Positions 39,942-49,012 of a stretch of DNA of 64,000 nt are shown piece by piece (the first letter of the stretch is position 1; each line of letters opens with the position of its first letter). Made by a program: the position numbers and the translations under genes. The notes under the pieces were generated by a model that saw nothing but the letters and a program-made list of their open reading frames with translations, searched no databases and was not told the origin of the DNA. The stretch lies in contig NZ_CP097320.1 in the NCBI RefSeq assembly GCF_023515995.1, forward strand, positions 3,224,001-3,288,000. Direction: 5' to 3'. The DNA is from Candidatus Mycobacterium methanotrophicum. GTDB lineage: Bacteria > Actinomycetota > Actinomycetes > Mycobacteriales > Mycobacteriaceae.

Positions 39942-41284
39942 GCCCAGTCACCTCCGTCGCCGTCGATGGATTTGCGATCGTCGTTCAGGCCATCCGGTTC
40001 TCGTATCGGCCGCGGCCCGGGCTCACGTCGACGCCAGTCGTCTGGAATGGTCGCCTTGAGCACGTCGTCGAACGTGGCAACACCCAGCACCCGGTGCTGG
40101 TTATCGACAACCGGGATGGTGTGCAGGTTGTAATCGGCCATCAGCACAGCGATATCGGCAAGATCAGCGTCCGGGGCTACCCGAGTAGGGTCCGAATCCA
40201 TAAGCGTTGCAACCACATCCGCGCGATCGGCTTGCAGTAACGCGATCACTGAAACGACTCCCGCGAGTTGACCCTGCTCGTTGAGCACGGGTATCTGCAG
40301 GAGCGCCGCCGGCTCGGTGGCCTGGGCAGTGCCGATGAGCGCGAGCGCTTCGCCGGCGCTCGCCCATGTTCCGCAGCAGACGATGTCGACGTTCATCAGT
40401 CCGCCCGCGCTGTCGGGGTTGAAGCCCAAAAGAGTTATCACCTTGGTGCGGTGCGGCGCAGGCATCAACTCAAGAACCCGACGCCGGCGGGACTGGCGGA
40501 GATCCATGATCGCGTCAGCGGCATCGTCGGCGCGCATCCGGCTCAACAAGGCCGCCACCTCGCCGTCGGGCATGTCGTCGAGCAGCCGACTGGCCTTGCC
40601 CGGTTCGAGCTCCTCGAAAACATCTGCTTCCAGTTCCGGATACCCGCGGACGCGGTCCAGGATTTCGTCGCCCTCGGTGTCGCTGGCGTCTTCGAGCAGA
40701 TCGGCGATTTGCGCGGGTTTGAGTGCCGCAACTCGCCCGGAAACGCGACGCACGGCAATCGACTGGCCGTGTCCGATCAACGGTTCAAACGCCTTCCAAT
40801 CGCGGGAAGCCTGGCCGCCGGGTGTTTTCAGCAATCCGAACAGCCGGGGCGGTCGGCGGGTATCCAGCCGCGCCAGCACCCAGCCCTTTCCGCGGTCTTC
40901 GAGTTCGACGTCATAGGCGCGCACCAACTCCCCCGTGGTCACGTCGATCAGCCGATACCCGAGTACATCAGACCGCAACAGCACCTCGCCGTCTCGGCGC
41001 TCGAACCGCCGCAGGTCAATCTCGTTGTGCGCCAGTGCTATCCGGCTTGGATCGAATCGCCGAATGGATCCGCTGCCGATGAATACCCGCCGGCCGCCGA
41101 CCACCGCCACGATGCCAGTGACCAGTGGGTAGGTTTGCGCACTGCGCAGTCGCACGATGATGTCGTCAACCCGGCCCACTGCTTCGCCGGACGGCGTCAC
41201 CACGGGGGCGCCCAACAGCTGAGACAGGTGAATCAACGACGTCATGGTACCGACGCCTTGTGGCCCGGCGGCTGGCTGGCTCAT
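39938..41284 (-). CDS. MgtE-N/CBS cytosolic magnesium-sensor-like protein
   Basis: 448 aa from ATG at 41284 (MSQPAAGPQGVGTMTSLIHL), preceded by GAGGAGGA seven bases upstream. Residues 20-150 look like two PRC-barrel units (LLGAPVVTPSGEAVGRVDDI, YRLIDVTTGELVRAYDVELE). Residues 190-290 are an MgtE N-terminal domain (LLDDMPDGEVAALLSRMRAD, SRRRRVLELMPAPHRTKVIT). Residues 300-420 are a CBS pair (QIPVLNEQGQLAGVVSVIAL, HTIPVVDNQHRVLGVATFDD). There is no membrane domain. In MgtE the same parts sense cytosolic Mg2+ and gate the pore, so this is probably a separate regulator of the NRAMP-like carrier encoded next. Confidence 0.88.
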   Translation of the reverse strand: MSQPAAGPQGVGTMTSLIHLSQLLGAPVVTPSGEAVGRVDDIIVRLRSAQTYPLVTGIVAVVGGRRVFIGSGSIRRFDPSRIALAHNEIDLRRFERRDGEVLLRSDVLGYRLIDVTTGELVRAYDVELEDRGKGWVLARLDTRRPPRLFGLLKTPGGQASRDWKAFEPLIGHGQSIAVRRVSGRVAALKPAQIADLLEDASDTEGDEILDRVRGYPELEADVFEELEPGKASRLLDDMPDGEVAALLSRMRADDAADAIMDLRQSRRRRVLELMPAPHRTKVITLLGFNPDSAGGLMNVDIVCCGTWASAGEALALIGTAQATEPAALLQIPVLNEQGQLAGVVSVIALLQADRADVVATLMDSDPTRVAPDADLADIAVLMADYNLHTIPVVDNQHRVLGVATFDDVLKATIPDDWRRREPGPRPIREPDGLNDDRKSIDGDGGDWA

Positions 41285-41370
41285 GGCTATTCCTCCTCGG
41301 CGCAGAATCTGCGTCGTCGATTTGTCACGGGATCGGCACGGGCTATTTGGTTGCCGCGCCGAGCATTTGG

Positions 41371-41546
41371 TTAGGCCCAGCTGGAGCCGACGGCGCTGTC
41401 GGTGGAGTTCATGTTGTTGCCGGCGGTTTGCACCTTTTGGCCGTGAGCGTTGGCTTGGCCTCGTCCTCCACCGTTTGGGCGTGCACGTCGAAACGGCCCG
41501 CCATCGCCCGCATCTCATGCGGGTCGGTCATAAAACGCGTAGGCAT
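41371..41546 (-). pseudogene. esxM/esxN deletion remnant
   Basis: From ATG at 41546 the frame is the EsxM start, [30 protein letters not shown], then the sequence switches to the end of EsxN in another frame, [26 protein letters not shown], ending at the TAA at 41371. The EsxM frame itself ends 45 codons in. Most of esxM, the gap and most of esxN were removed by one deletion. The intact pair is at 54685-55309. Its place after a PE-PPE-PPE set shows that this set was once a complete PE-PPE-esx cassette. Confidence 0.88.
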
Positions 41547-41599
41547 ATCCTTTTCTCCTCACTTTGCAATTACGGTGTAGTGCTATGTATTTCGCATTG

Positions 41600-42850
41600 C
41601 TAACCCGCAGCTGGCGAACGCGCCATCACGGTGGGGCGGAAACCGTACATCGGTTCGTCGAACCCGTGGTCGGCCATGGCCCCGAACCCTCCGAACGGCA
41701 TCCCGGGCATGCCCACCGGCCCAGCAGGCGGCGCCAGTGGGGTGACGCCTAGGGCGGGAGTGAGGGCGCTGGCGCCGGGCAACTCGGTAGCAATCCTGCT
41801 GAGCCCCGGTGCGGCCGCGGCCCAGCCGCTGGGCACCGACAAGGCGCCCAGCGGTGTGGCCTGTCCGACGCCCGCAGACACTGCCGCGCCGAGGCCCCCC
41901 AGGCCGCGCAGGCCCGCTGACCCGAGTCCCGCAGTCCCCGAGCCGAGTCCGGCGGCCAGGCCCGATACATCCGCCGACAACCCCCCGCCCGCCATAAACG
42001 GGAACAGGGCGCCGAAGCCGGTCACCGAGTCGATCATCGCCGTCGGGTTCATCAGCCCGCTGGTGGTGAACGCGTTGGAGAAGTTGGAGACGGTGGCGTC
42101 GTTGAGAAAACTTCCCAGCAGTCCCCCGTTGTTGCCGTCTAGGGAGTTGAGCAGGCCGGCCAGCCCCGTGGTGGAGGTGTCCGAGTTCGGCGCGAGGATT
42201 CCTCCCAGCAACGACGACAACCCGTCGCTCGACGACGCGCTGGACGCGGTGGCGCCGGCGGCGCCCGCCGAGGTGCTGGAGGCTTGCGCTGTCGCGGCGG
42301 CTTGCGCGGCCAGGCCGGTTGCACTTGTGGTCTGGGCCGGTTGGCTGAACGGGGTCAGCTGCGTGGCCGCCGCCGAAGACCCGGCGTAGCCGTACATCGC
42401 TGCGGTGTCCTGAGCCCACATTTCTCCGTATTGCGCCTCGGTGGCCGCAATCGCCGGAGCGTTCTGTCCCAAAACGTTGTCCGTCGTCAGCGATGCCAGT
42501 TGAGCGCGGTTTGCCGCGATCTCCGCTGGCGGCACGGTCATGGAGAACGCCGACTCATAGGCACTCGCCGCGGCTTGCGCCTGGGTGGCCGTCTGCTCAG
42601 CTTGCGCGGCAGTAGTGCTCATCCATGCCGCATACGGTGCGGCGGCGTCCGCCATCGACGCGGATGCCGGGCCCTGCCAGCTGCCACTGGTCAGATTCGT
42701 GATTACCGAGCTGTAAGAGGCGGCGGCCGAACGCATTTCAGTTGCCAGCTGGCGCCACGCTGCGCTGGCGGCCAGCATCGGCGATGAGCCGGCGCCCGAA
42801 TACATTCTGGCCGAATTGATTTCCGGTGGTAGCACCGCGTAGTCGATCAT
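41600..42850 (-). CDS. PPE protein, SVP subfamily
   Basis: 416 aa. The 180-residue PPE domain starts [20 protein letters not shown] and contains [20 protein letters not shown] and the [18 protein letters not shown] helix ends. The SVP motif GALSVPSGW lies near residue 335 and the C-terminus is [15 protein letters not shown]. It follows the other PPE gene by 20 bases. PPE proteins leave by ESX-5 with a PE partner; this one probably uses the PE at 44113-44412. Confidence 0.92.
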   Translation of the reverse strand: MIDYAVLPPEINSARMYSGAGSSPMLAASAAWRQLATEMRSAAASYSSVITNLTSGSWQGPASASMADAAAPYAAWMSTTAAQAEQTATQAQAAASAYESAFSMTVPPAEIAANRAQLASLTTDNVLGQNAPAIAATEAQYGEMWAQDTAAMYGYAGSSAAATQLTPFSQPAQTTSATGLAAQAAATAQASSTSAGAAGATASSASSSDGLSSLLGGILAPNSDTSTTGLAGLLNSLDGNNGGLLGSFLNDATVSNFSNAFTTSGLMNPTAMIDSVTGFGALFPFMAGGGLSADVSGLAAGLGSGTAGLGSAGLRGLGGLGAAVSAGVGQATPLGALSVPSGWAAAAPGLSRIATELPGASALTPALGVTPLAPPAGPVGMPGMPFGGFGAMADHGFDEPMYGFRPTVMARSPAAG

Positions 42851-42870
42851 GACAATTTCTCCTTGGTCTG

Positions 42871-44073
42871 TTATCCAGCGGCGGGTGGCCGGGCCATCAC
42901 GGGCGGGAGGCGCATGCCGTATTTCGGAATCGGACGGCGCAGCCGCCCGCTCATGTTCGACATCGGCGAGGCGAGACCGCCGGGCCCGCCGGCGGCGGCC
43001 TCCGGGGGTGCGAGCGGGGTGCGGCCCAGCGTCGAGGCGATCGGGCTGGTGGGGGCGACCGCCGACCAGCTCGGCGGCACCGACAACCCGCCGATGTGGC
43101 CCGCCTCGCCGGCCGCGGCCGACATGCCCGATCCGGCCCCGCCCAGGGCGGGCATGCCCGCCGACCCCAGCGCACCCGGGTCGAACAGGTTCAACAGCCC
43201 CGACCCCGCCGCGCCCGCGGCACCTTGCGCGCTTGAGATATCGGCGAAACGCCCCAACGTCATCAGCAGGAATTCCGGGTTGTAGCCCCCACTGGCAAGT
43301 GCCCCGTTGACCACCATGGTGCTGAAGAAGTTGCCGCTTAAAAACGTTCCCAGCGCCGAATTGTTCGACCCACTCAACACCGACGACAAATTCGAGCCGC
43401 TGCCGGCGTTGAGCAAAGTGTCGAGCTCGCTGAGCAGACCACCAGCACTGCTGGAGGCTCCGCTGGCGGCGGTGTTGCCGGCGTTGCCCGCCGAGGTACC
43501 GCCGGCCTGCGCGACCGCGGCGGCCTGGGCGGCCGGCCCGGCGGCGTTGGTGCTCTGCTGCGGGGCGGTGAACGGGGTCAGCTGCGACGCCGTCGCCGAG
43601 GAACCGGCGTAGCCGTACATCGCCGCGGCATCCTGCGCCCACATTTCGCCGTACAGAGCCTCGGTGGCTGCGATCGCCGGAGTGTTTTGCCCGAAGATGT
43701 TGGTCGCCACCAGCGACGCGAGCTGAGCGCGGTTGGCCGCGATCTCCGCCGGTGGCACGGTCATCGAGAACGCCGACTCGTAGGCGCTCACCGCCGCCTG
43801 CGCCTGCGCGGCTGTCTGCTCGGCTTGCGCGGCGGTGGTGTTCATCCACGCCGCGTAGGGTGCCGCCGCGGCCGCCATCGACGTCGAGGACGGACCCTGC
43901 CAGCTGCTGTCGGTGAGACTCGAGACGACAGAGCTGTAAGAGGCTGCCGCCGAGCGCATCTCATCTGCCAGCTGGCTCCAGGCAGCACCGGCGGCCAGCA
44001 TGGGGCCCGATCCGGCACCCGAATACATTCTGGCGGAATTGATTTCGGGCGCAAGAGCTGCGAAGTCCAACAT
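42871..44073 (-). CDS. PPE protein, SVP subfamily, directly after PE (PPE31-like position)
   Basis: 400 aa. [20 protein letters not shown] opens the PPE domain with [20 protein letters not shown] and [20 protein letters not shown] motif GGLSVPPSW near residue 325; end [15 protein letters not shown]. It lies 39 bases downstream of the PE gene. M-box, PE, PPE, PPE is the order at M. tuberculosis PE20-PPE31-PPE32, where these proteins were linked with magnesium supply; orthology to PPE31 is inferred from context. Confidence 0.9.
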   Translation of the reverse strand: MLDFAALAPEINSARMYSGAGSGPMLAAGAAWSQLADEMRSAAASYSSVVSSLTDSSWQGPSSTSMAAAAAPYAAWMNTTAAQAEQTAAQAQAAVSAYESAFSMTVPPAEIAANRAQLASLVATNIFGQNTPAIAATEALYGEMWAQDAAAMYGYAGSSATASQLTPFTAPQQSTNAAGPAAQAAAVAQAGGTSAGNAGNTAASGASSSAGGLLSELDTLLNAGSGSNLSSVLSGSNNSALGTFLSGNFFSTMVVNGALASGGYNPEFLLMTLGRFADISSAQGAAGAAGSGLLNLFDPGALGSAGMPALGGAGSGMSAAAGEAGHIGGLSVPPSWSAVAPTSPIASTLGRTPLAPPEAAAGGPGGLASPMSNMSGRLRRPIPKYGMRLPPVMARPPAAG

Positions 44074-44112
44074 GGCACACCTCCCTGGTCTCTCGGCGGG
44101 TTGCGACGTCTC

Positions 44113-44412
44113 TCATAGGGCTGCGACCGCGTTGGCCGCCTCAGTGGTCGCATACGAACCGGCACTTGCGCTCAAGACGCGCACGAACATCTCGTGTATC
44201 GCCACGGCTTGCGCGCTCACCGCCTGGTACATCTGGGCGTGGCGGGCGAACTGCGCCGCGGTGAGCGCCGACACCTCATCCGCAGCGGCAGGGGCGATCC
44301 CGGTGGTCGGGGATGCTGCGGCCGCGTTCTGGGCAGCGATAGCGGTGCCGATACCTTGCAGCTGGTTGGCTGCTGCCGTCAGCATTTCTGGCTGTGTGGT
44401 CACGAAGGACAT
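44113..44412 (-). CDS. PE protein (PE20-like position)
   Basis: 99 aa, full PE domain: [40 protein letters not shown], and the ESX secretion motif YxxxE in SYATTEAANAVAAL. RBS AAGGAG before the ATG. It is the first protein gene after an M-box leader and a short proline-rich leader ORF. Confidence 0.95.
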   Translation of the reverse strand: MSFVTTQPEMLTAAANQLQGIGTAIAAQNAAAASPTTGIAPAAADEVSALTAAQFARHAQMYQAVSAQAVAIHEMFVRVLSASAGSYATTEAANAVAAL

Positions 44413-44527
44413 CGGAATTCTCCTTTGAGCAGGCAGGACTAAGCCGCGGCGGTAGTCGCGTCAGAACACGACAGGACCGCGCGTGCGATAACGAGCGTGG
44501 GTGTTAAGCGAAGCGGCGCAAGCCGAT

Positions 44528-44608
44528 TCAGCTTATGGTGATGGGGCCGGGGCCGGATCCGAACGAAATGGTCATCGGTTTCGGATACGGACTGTCACTG
44601 GAACTCAT
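44528..44608 (-). CDS. 26-codon proline-rich leader ORF downstream of M-box copy 1
   Basis: ATG at 44608 with a very strong GAGGAGG twelve bases upstream. The peptide starts MSSSDSPYPKPMTISF and ends GSGPGPITIS; five of 26 residues are proline. It sits between the riboswitch (ends 44698) and the PE start (44412). Proline-rich leader peptides control mgtA and mgtC in Salmonella by ribosome stalling in low proline or low Mg2+; a similar role here is speculation. In the second copy the matching place reads MTISF followed by a stop. Confidence 0.55.
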   Translation of the reverse strand: MSSSDSPYPKPMTISFGSGPGPITIS

Positions 44609-44697
44609 TTCGCCTCACCTCCTCGCGGCCAGGGCACACAGGGGTGCCAGCACGTTGCACACGGGATGAGGCGGACCCGCCAGATCAGCTGGCCGCG

Positions 44698-44862
44698 GCA
44701 CCCCTCTCGTCAGAGCTTTGGCACTGCACGGCGTATCCGGCTGAGCCGGAAGCCACTTGGGCTCAACCCTTAACCCGGGAAGAGCTGTCCTGACCCTGGG
44801 CGTCTTTCGACGTTCGAGGTCAGTGGCCTATATCCGAGCAGACGCCTCACCTAGCGAGGTGC
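44698..44862 (-). promoter_or_regulatory. M-box (ykoK) magnesium riboswitch, copy 1
   Basis: 165 nt on the minus strand. It opens GCACCTCGCTAGGTGAGGC, has the hallmark ATATAGGCCACTGACCTCG, the capped stem CGTCGAAAGACGC, and closes with GAGAGGGGTGC, which pairs with the 5' end to form P1. These are the conserved blocks of the M-box, which senses Mg2+ and stops expression when magnesium is plentiful. It leads to the PE gene at 44412. Confidence 0.93.
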
Positions 44863-45105
44863 TTGCACAGGCAATACTTCCATCATCGGCGGTGGTAGTC
44901 AACTCAACGCGCGAAAACAATTGTCGATACCGGTCCCAGGGCGGTCACCGGCAATCGAAAGCCGTTGTGGCTGCATGTAATTCAGGATGTTAATATCGTG
45001 CGGACCCGATTCTCGACGCGGTGGACGTCGACGTCGGGTACGGCGTGAACTCCGACGTTTCACGCCGACCGACAGCTTAAAAATCACCGCGTGAGCTTCC
45101 TTCCC

Positions 45106-46398
45106 TTATCCGGCAGCCGGTGGATGCGCTACCACGGTGGGGCGGAACCCATAGCGGGGCGCAGCGAAGCCGAAGCCGCGTCCGCCCATACCCCCCATCG
45201 GCACTCCGGGCATACCCGGCACTCCGGGCATCCCGGCCATCTCGGTGCCCGCGCCGGGCGAGATGGCCCAGCCGCCCGATGGCGACGCCATCAGCGGGGC
45301 GCTGGTTCCCGGAGTGGCGGCGGCCCAACTTTGCGGCACCGACATCGCCCCGACCAACGTCGCGCGGCTCATCCCGGCCGATACCGCCGATCCACCCAGG
45401 CCCGGTGATCCGAGTGATCCCAGCCCCGAACCGACGTGGCTCAGTCCCGCGCTCATTGCCGACGGCGCGGTAGCCCCGGTCATCATTCCCGGATTCAAGC
45501 CGCCAAAGCCCTGCCCGGCCACCGCCAAGAACCCGATATCACCGAACGAGCTTGTCACGGCCGGGAACTGGCTGGCCGGGTTGAACCAGTTACCCGAGAG
45601 GATCCCGTTCGAGAACCCGGAGCTCAGGTAGCTCCCGAGAGCCGATCCAGTCTGTCCGTCGAGCATATTCAACAACCCGGCGATGCCCGTGGTGGCTTGA
45701 TCCGACCCTGACGCAAACGGATTGGTGCTCGCAGCCGACATTGGTGATGCCATGCCCTGCAGGGTGTTGGGCATCGTCGAGACCACTTGCGACAGCGTCG
45801 ACTGCACACCCGCGCTCGACGACGTGCCGGTGGCCTGGGCAACCGCGCCGGTCTGGCTGGCCGCCCCGGCCGCATTGGCGGTCTCCGGCGGCGAACCGAA
45901 CGGCGTCACCGTCGAGGCGGCCGCCGAAGCTCCGGCGTAGCCGTACATCGCCGCGGCGTCCTGGGCCCACATTTCCCCGTACAACGCCTCGGTGGCCGCG
46001 ATCGACGGAGTGTTTTGACCGATCACATTGGTCGCCACCAACGCCGCCAACTGTGTGCGGTTGGCCGCGACAACTGCCGGCGGCACCGTCATCGCATGCG
46101 CGGCGTCGTACGCCGCCGCGGCCGACCTGGCCTGGTAACCCGCTTGCTCAGCCTCGGCGGCGGTCGTGCTCATCCAATCCACGTATGGTGTGGCCGCCGC
46201 CGCCATCGACGCGGACGCCGGTCCCCGCCAGGACCCCTCGGCCAGGCTGGAAACCACCGACGAATAGGCGGACGCTGCCGAACCGAGCTCGGCGGCCAGC
46301 ACATCCCATGCTGACGCGGCTGCCAGCATCGGCCCCGAACCGGGACCGGCGTACATGCGGGCGGAATTGATCTCTGGTGGTAATGCCCCGAAATCCAT
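45106..46398 (-). CDS. PPE protein, SVP subfamily (second M-box unit)
   Basis: 430 aa. [40 protein letters not shown], then [17 protein letters not shown] end the PPE domain. SVP motif GAMSVPQSW near residue 345. A short low-complexity stretch [20 protein letters not shown] precedes the end [15 protein letters not shown]. It lies 11 bases downstream of the shortened PE gene. The 243 bases after it (44863-45105) hold no gene and should contain the promoter of M-box copy 1. Confidence 0.92.
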   Translation of the reverse strand: MDFGALPPEINSARMYAGPGSGPMLAAASAWDVLAAELGSAASAYSSVVSSLAEGSWRGPASASMAAAATPYVDWMSTTAAEAEQAGYQARSAAAAYDAAHAMTVPPAVVAANRTQLAALVATNVIGQNTPSIAATEALYGEMWAQDAAAMYGYAGASAAASTVTPFGSPPETANAAGAASQTGAVAQATGTSSSAGVQSTLSQVVSTMPNTLQGMASPMSAASTNPFASGSDQATTGIAGLLNMLDGQTGSALGSYLSSGFSNGILSGNWFNPASQFPAVTSSFGDIGFLAVAGQGFGGLNPGMMTGATAPSAMSAGLSHVGSGLGSLGSPGLGGSAVSAGMSRATLVGAMSVPQSWAAATPGTSAPLMASPSGGWAISPGAGTEMAGMPGVPGMPGVPMGGMGGRGFGFAAPRYGFRPTVVAHPPAAG

Positions 46399-46409
46399 TG
46401 CGACCCCCC

Positions 46410-46619
46410 TTATCCCGCAGCGACCGCGCTGGCTGCTTCGGTGACTGCATACGACCCGGCGCTGGTGCTCAGCGCCGACACGTCGTCGGCCGCCGCGCGA
46501 ATCACCGCCGTCGTCGGGCTGGCTGCGGCCGCGTTGCCGGCTGCCACATCCCCACCGATCCCCTGTAGGTCGCCCGCAGCTGCGGACAACGTTTCCGGTT
46601 GCGTTGTCACGAATGACAT
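46410..46619 (-). CDS. Shortened PE protein (about 30-residue internal deletion)
   Basis: 69 aa. It starts [20 protein letters not shown] and runs to [20 protein letters not shown]. Compared with the other PE proteins here it lacks, in frame, the segment from TAAQF through the HEMF region, that is the loop and most of the second helix. The YxxxE secretion motif (YAVTE) is kept. A PE needs both helices to pair with PPE, so pairing with the neighbouring PPE is doubtful. Confidence 0.85.
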   Translation of the reverse strand: MSFVTTQPETLSAAAGDLQGIGGDVAAGNAAAASPTTAVIRAAADDVSALSTSAGSYAVTEAASAVAAG

Positions 46620-46827
46620 GGACTTCTCCTCTAAAAATCCTCTAAAAACTCCGACCCGGATACGGGGCTCGCAAACCGGCTCGGTTCGCCAGAGTCGCCG
46701 CCGTGACCGGATCAGAATGAGATGGTCATCGATCGTGGATGGTTCTGATCAGAACCATCGGTGCAAGTCGTCGCGGCCCTCCTCCCTACGGCCAGGGCAC
46801 TCGCGCGAGGACAAGAGAGGCAGATCG

Positions 46828-46845
46828 CCCGACGAAACCGTCGGG
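46828..46845 (-). terminator. Hairpin directly after M-box copy 2, possible expression platform
   Basis: On the minus strand CCCGACG, loop GTTT, CGTCGGG: a perfect 7-bp stem just three bases after the aptamer, followed by CGATCTGCCTCTCTTG, a mixed pyrimidine stretch. Mycobacterial terminators often lack a clean U tract, so this may be the off-switch. Copy 1 has no such clear stem at this place. Confidence 0.45.
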
Positions 46846-46847
46846 TG

Positions 46848-47012
46848 GCACCCCTCTCGCCGGAGCTTTGGCACTGCACGGCGTATCCGGCTGAGCCGGA
46901 AGCCACTTGGGCTCAACCCTTAGCCCGGGAAGAGCTGTCCTGACCCTGGGCGTCTTTCGACGTTCGAGGTCAGTGGCCTATATCCGTGCAGACGCCTCAC
47001 CTAGCGAGGTGC
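46848..47012 (-). promoter_or_regulatory. M-box (ykoK) magnesium riboswitch, copy 2
   Basis: 165 nt, nearly identical to copy 1 (differences at only a few positions such as CGCCGGAG for CGTCAGAG on the plus strand). Same P1 ends GCACCTCGC and GAGAGGGGTGC and the same core. It precedes the shortened PE by 229 bases. Confidence 0.93.
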
Positions 47013-47179
47013 ATGTTACGTGTTTGTCAAGGTCATCGTCGCAGCCGAGCCACCGCCCGTCAATGCGTCACACTCGGCGCGCCGCATCTGAATTGCGACG
47101 CCGCTATTGCTTACCACGCCGTTCGCGGCGGCAAGAATTAACTACAGCCGCATGTCGCCACGCCGACTTTTTCGGGGGG

Positions 47180-49012
47180 CTAGTCAGCCTTCTTCTCTGC
47201 CACGGCGGCGCTGAGACCCTCGGCCAGGTCGTCGCGCGTCAGTTCCTTGAACCGGCGCAGTTGGTCCTCGCTGAACTCGTCGATGTCACTGGACAACACC
47301 GCGTCGAGGTCTTCGTCGTCGAGGCGGAAACTGCGGTGGTCACGGGCCTTTTCGACCACGTTGCGGACAAATCCCGCATTGCCCAGCACGTCGATACCGC
47401 GGATCAGGTCGCCGTCGCGGGAGATGTTCTCGTCTTCGTAGAACCTGGTGTAGGCCGGCAGCAGCACGTCGACTGCCTCATCGGTGATCACGTCCTCGTT
47501 TTCGCGGCCCATCAGCTGCGTCAGCGCGATCAGTTCCTTGGGGTTATAGCTGTAGAACTCGATCACCGTGGAAAACCGCCGCCGCAGACCCTGGTTCACC
47601 TCGAGCATCTTGTCCATCGCTTTGGCGTAGCCGGCTCCGAAGACCACCAGCTCGTCGCGATGGTTCTCCATGTACAGCAGCAAGGTGTTGATGATCGCGT
47701 TGCCGTAGGCGTCGCCGGTGGAGTAGCCGCTCTCGTGCAGGTTGTGCATCTCGTCGAAGAAGACGGCCCCACCCAGCGCCTCCTCGAGCAGCTCCTCGGT
47801 GTTCTTTTCCGCATCGGCCATGTAGCGGCCCAACAACTTTGCGCGGCTGGTCTCCACCACCAACGGCTTGCGCAGCACCGTCAAGCCGCACAGCTGCTTG
47901 GCAAATGCGCGGGCCACTGTCGTCTTCCCCGTGCCGGGGGGGCCCAATAACAATGTGTGCCGTGAGGTCACCGGCACCGGCAGGCCCATCTTGGCACGCG
48001 CCAGATTCACCTTGGTGGTCGACTTGATCAGCTTGATTTCTCGCTTGGCCTGTTCCATGCCGAGCATCGCGTTGAGCTCGGCATCGCCTTCGTCCAAGTA
48101 CTTCTTGGCCATCTCGGCGTGACGAGCGGCCTCGGCCTGTTCGCGGGTGGGCGCGCTGTCCGGATCCCACGGATCCGTCCTGGCCTCAATGGTTTCCGGG
48201 TCGGTCAGCACCAGCCGATAGCTGGGGTTGTCCAACGCTTCGCGCGCCGGGATGAACTTGGCATCGCGTGAGTACACCCGGCGCAAAGCCTCCACGGCTT
48301 CGTCTTCGCGGCCCAGGTGCCTCAAGCACATCCCTTGGGTGTACATCGCAACATTCGCCGCGCCGGGCACTCGGTCGGCCTCGATGGCCTCCTGTGCGCG
48401 ACGGGTTGCTTCCTCGAACACTCCCAACGAGGCCAGCGCGGTGGTCGCCATTGCCGCACCGGCGGCCTTCAGCTCGGGGTGGCGCCAGGTGGTCGCGGGC
48501 GGGAACTGGGCCAGGACGTCGGGCCAGCGGCCGGTGCGGAAATACAGCAGGCCTCGCACGTACTTGAGCAGTTCTTCGTCGAAGGGCTGTCGCGGCTCGG
48601 TGGAATCCAGCAGCGCCGCCGCTTCGGCATACCGTTTCGCTTCGGTGAGGGCTGCCACGTAGGCAGCCGCCAGGGACTCCGCACTGGTCACTGCCAGCCG
48701 CAGGAACATTCCGTCGGAGACCTCGGGGCGAAACTCCAACTCGGACAAGCCAAGTCGTCGGATTTCCCAGCCGAATGTCTTGACGGCTTTCCACGCGCCG
48801 GTGAGCACGTCGATGGTCTGGTCACCGGCGAGTAGCCGCGCCAGCCAGGCGTCGCACATGTCCGGATCGAGCCGGGTGGCTGTCGTGAACATCTGCAACG
48901 CCACTTGCCTGTTGTGGCTGGGCTGCAGCCCGTTGACCGAGATGCCCGACGCCAGCAGGCCCGCAACCATCGCGTTACGGGCATCTGCCGTGCTGGCCTG
49001 CGGCCGAGTCAC
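47180..49012 (-). CDS. eccA5: EccA5, ESX-5 AAA+ ATPase
   Basis: 610 aa from the GTG at 49012, identical in length to M. tuberculosis EccA5. The first 280 residues form a TPR-like domain (ASGISVNGLQPSHNRQVALQ, YTQGMCLRHLGREDEAVEAL). The AAA+ domain has GPPGTGKTTVARAFAKQLCG (Walker A, near residue 357) and ALGGAVFFDEMHNL (Walker B). EccA proteins help release PE/PPE substrates from the EspG chaperone in the cytosol. It overlaps eccE5 by four bases (GTGA). Confidence 0.97.
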   Translation of the reverse strand: MTRPQASTADARNAMVAGLLASGISVNGLQPSHNRQVALQMFTTATRLDPDMCDAWLARLLAGDQTIDVLTGAWKAVKTFGWEIRRLGLSELEFRPEVSDGMFLRLAVTSAESLAAAYVAALTEAKRYAEAAALLDSTEPRQPFDEELLKYVRGLLYFRTGRWPDVLAQFPPATTWRHPELKAAGAAMATTALASLGVFEEATRRAQEAIEADRVPGAANVAMYTQGMCLRHLGREDEAVEALRRVYSRDAKFIPAREALDNPSYRLVLTDPETIEARTDPWDPDSAPTREQAEAARHAEMAKKYLDEGDAELNAMLGMEQAKREIKLIKSTTKVNLARAKMGLPVPVTSRHTLLLGPPGTGKTTVARAFAKQLCGLTVLRKPLVVETSRAKLLGRYMADAEKNTEELLEEALGGAVFFDEMHNLHESGYSTGDAYGNAIINTLLLYMENHRDELVVFGAGYAKAMDKMLEVNQGLRRRFSTVIEFYSYNPKELIALTQLMGRENEDVITDEAVDVLLPAYTRFYEDENISRDGDLIRGIDVLGNAGFVRNVVEKARDHRSFRLDDEDLDAVLSSDIDEFSEDQLRRFKELTRDDLAEGLSAAVAEKKAD

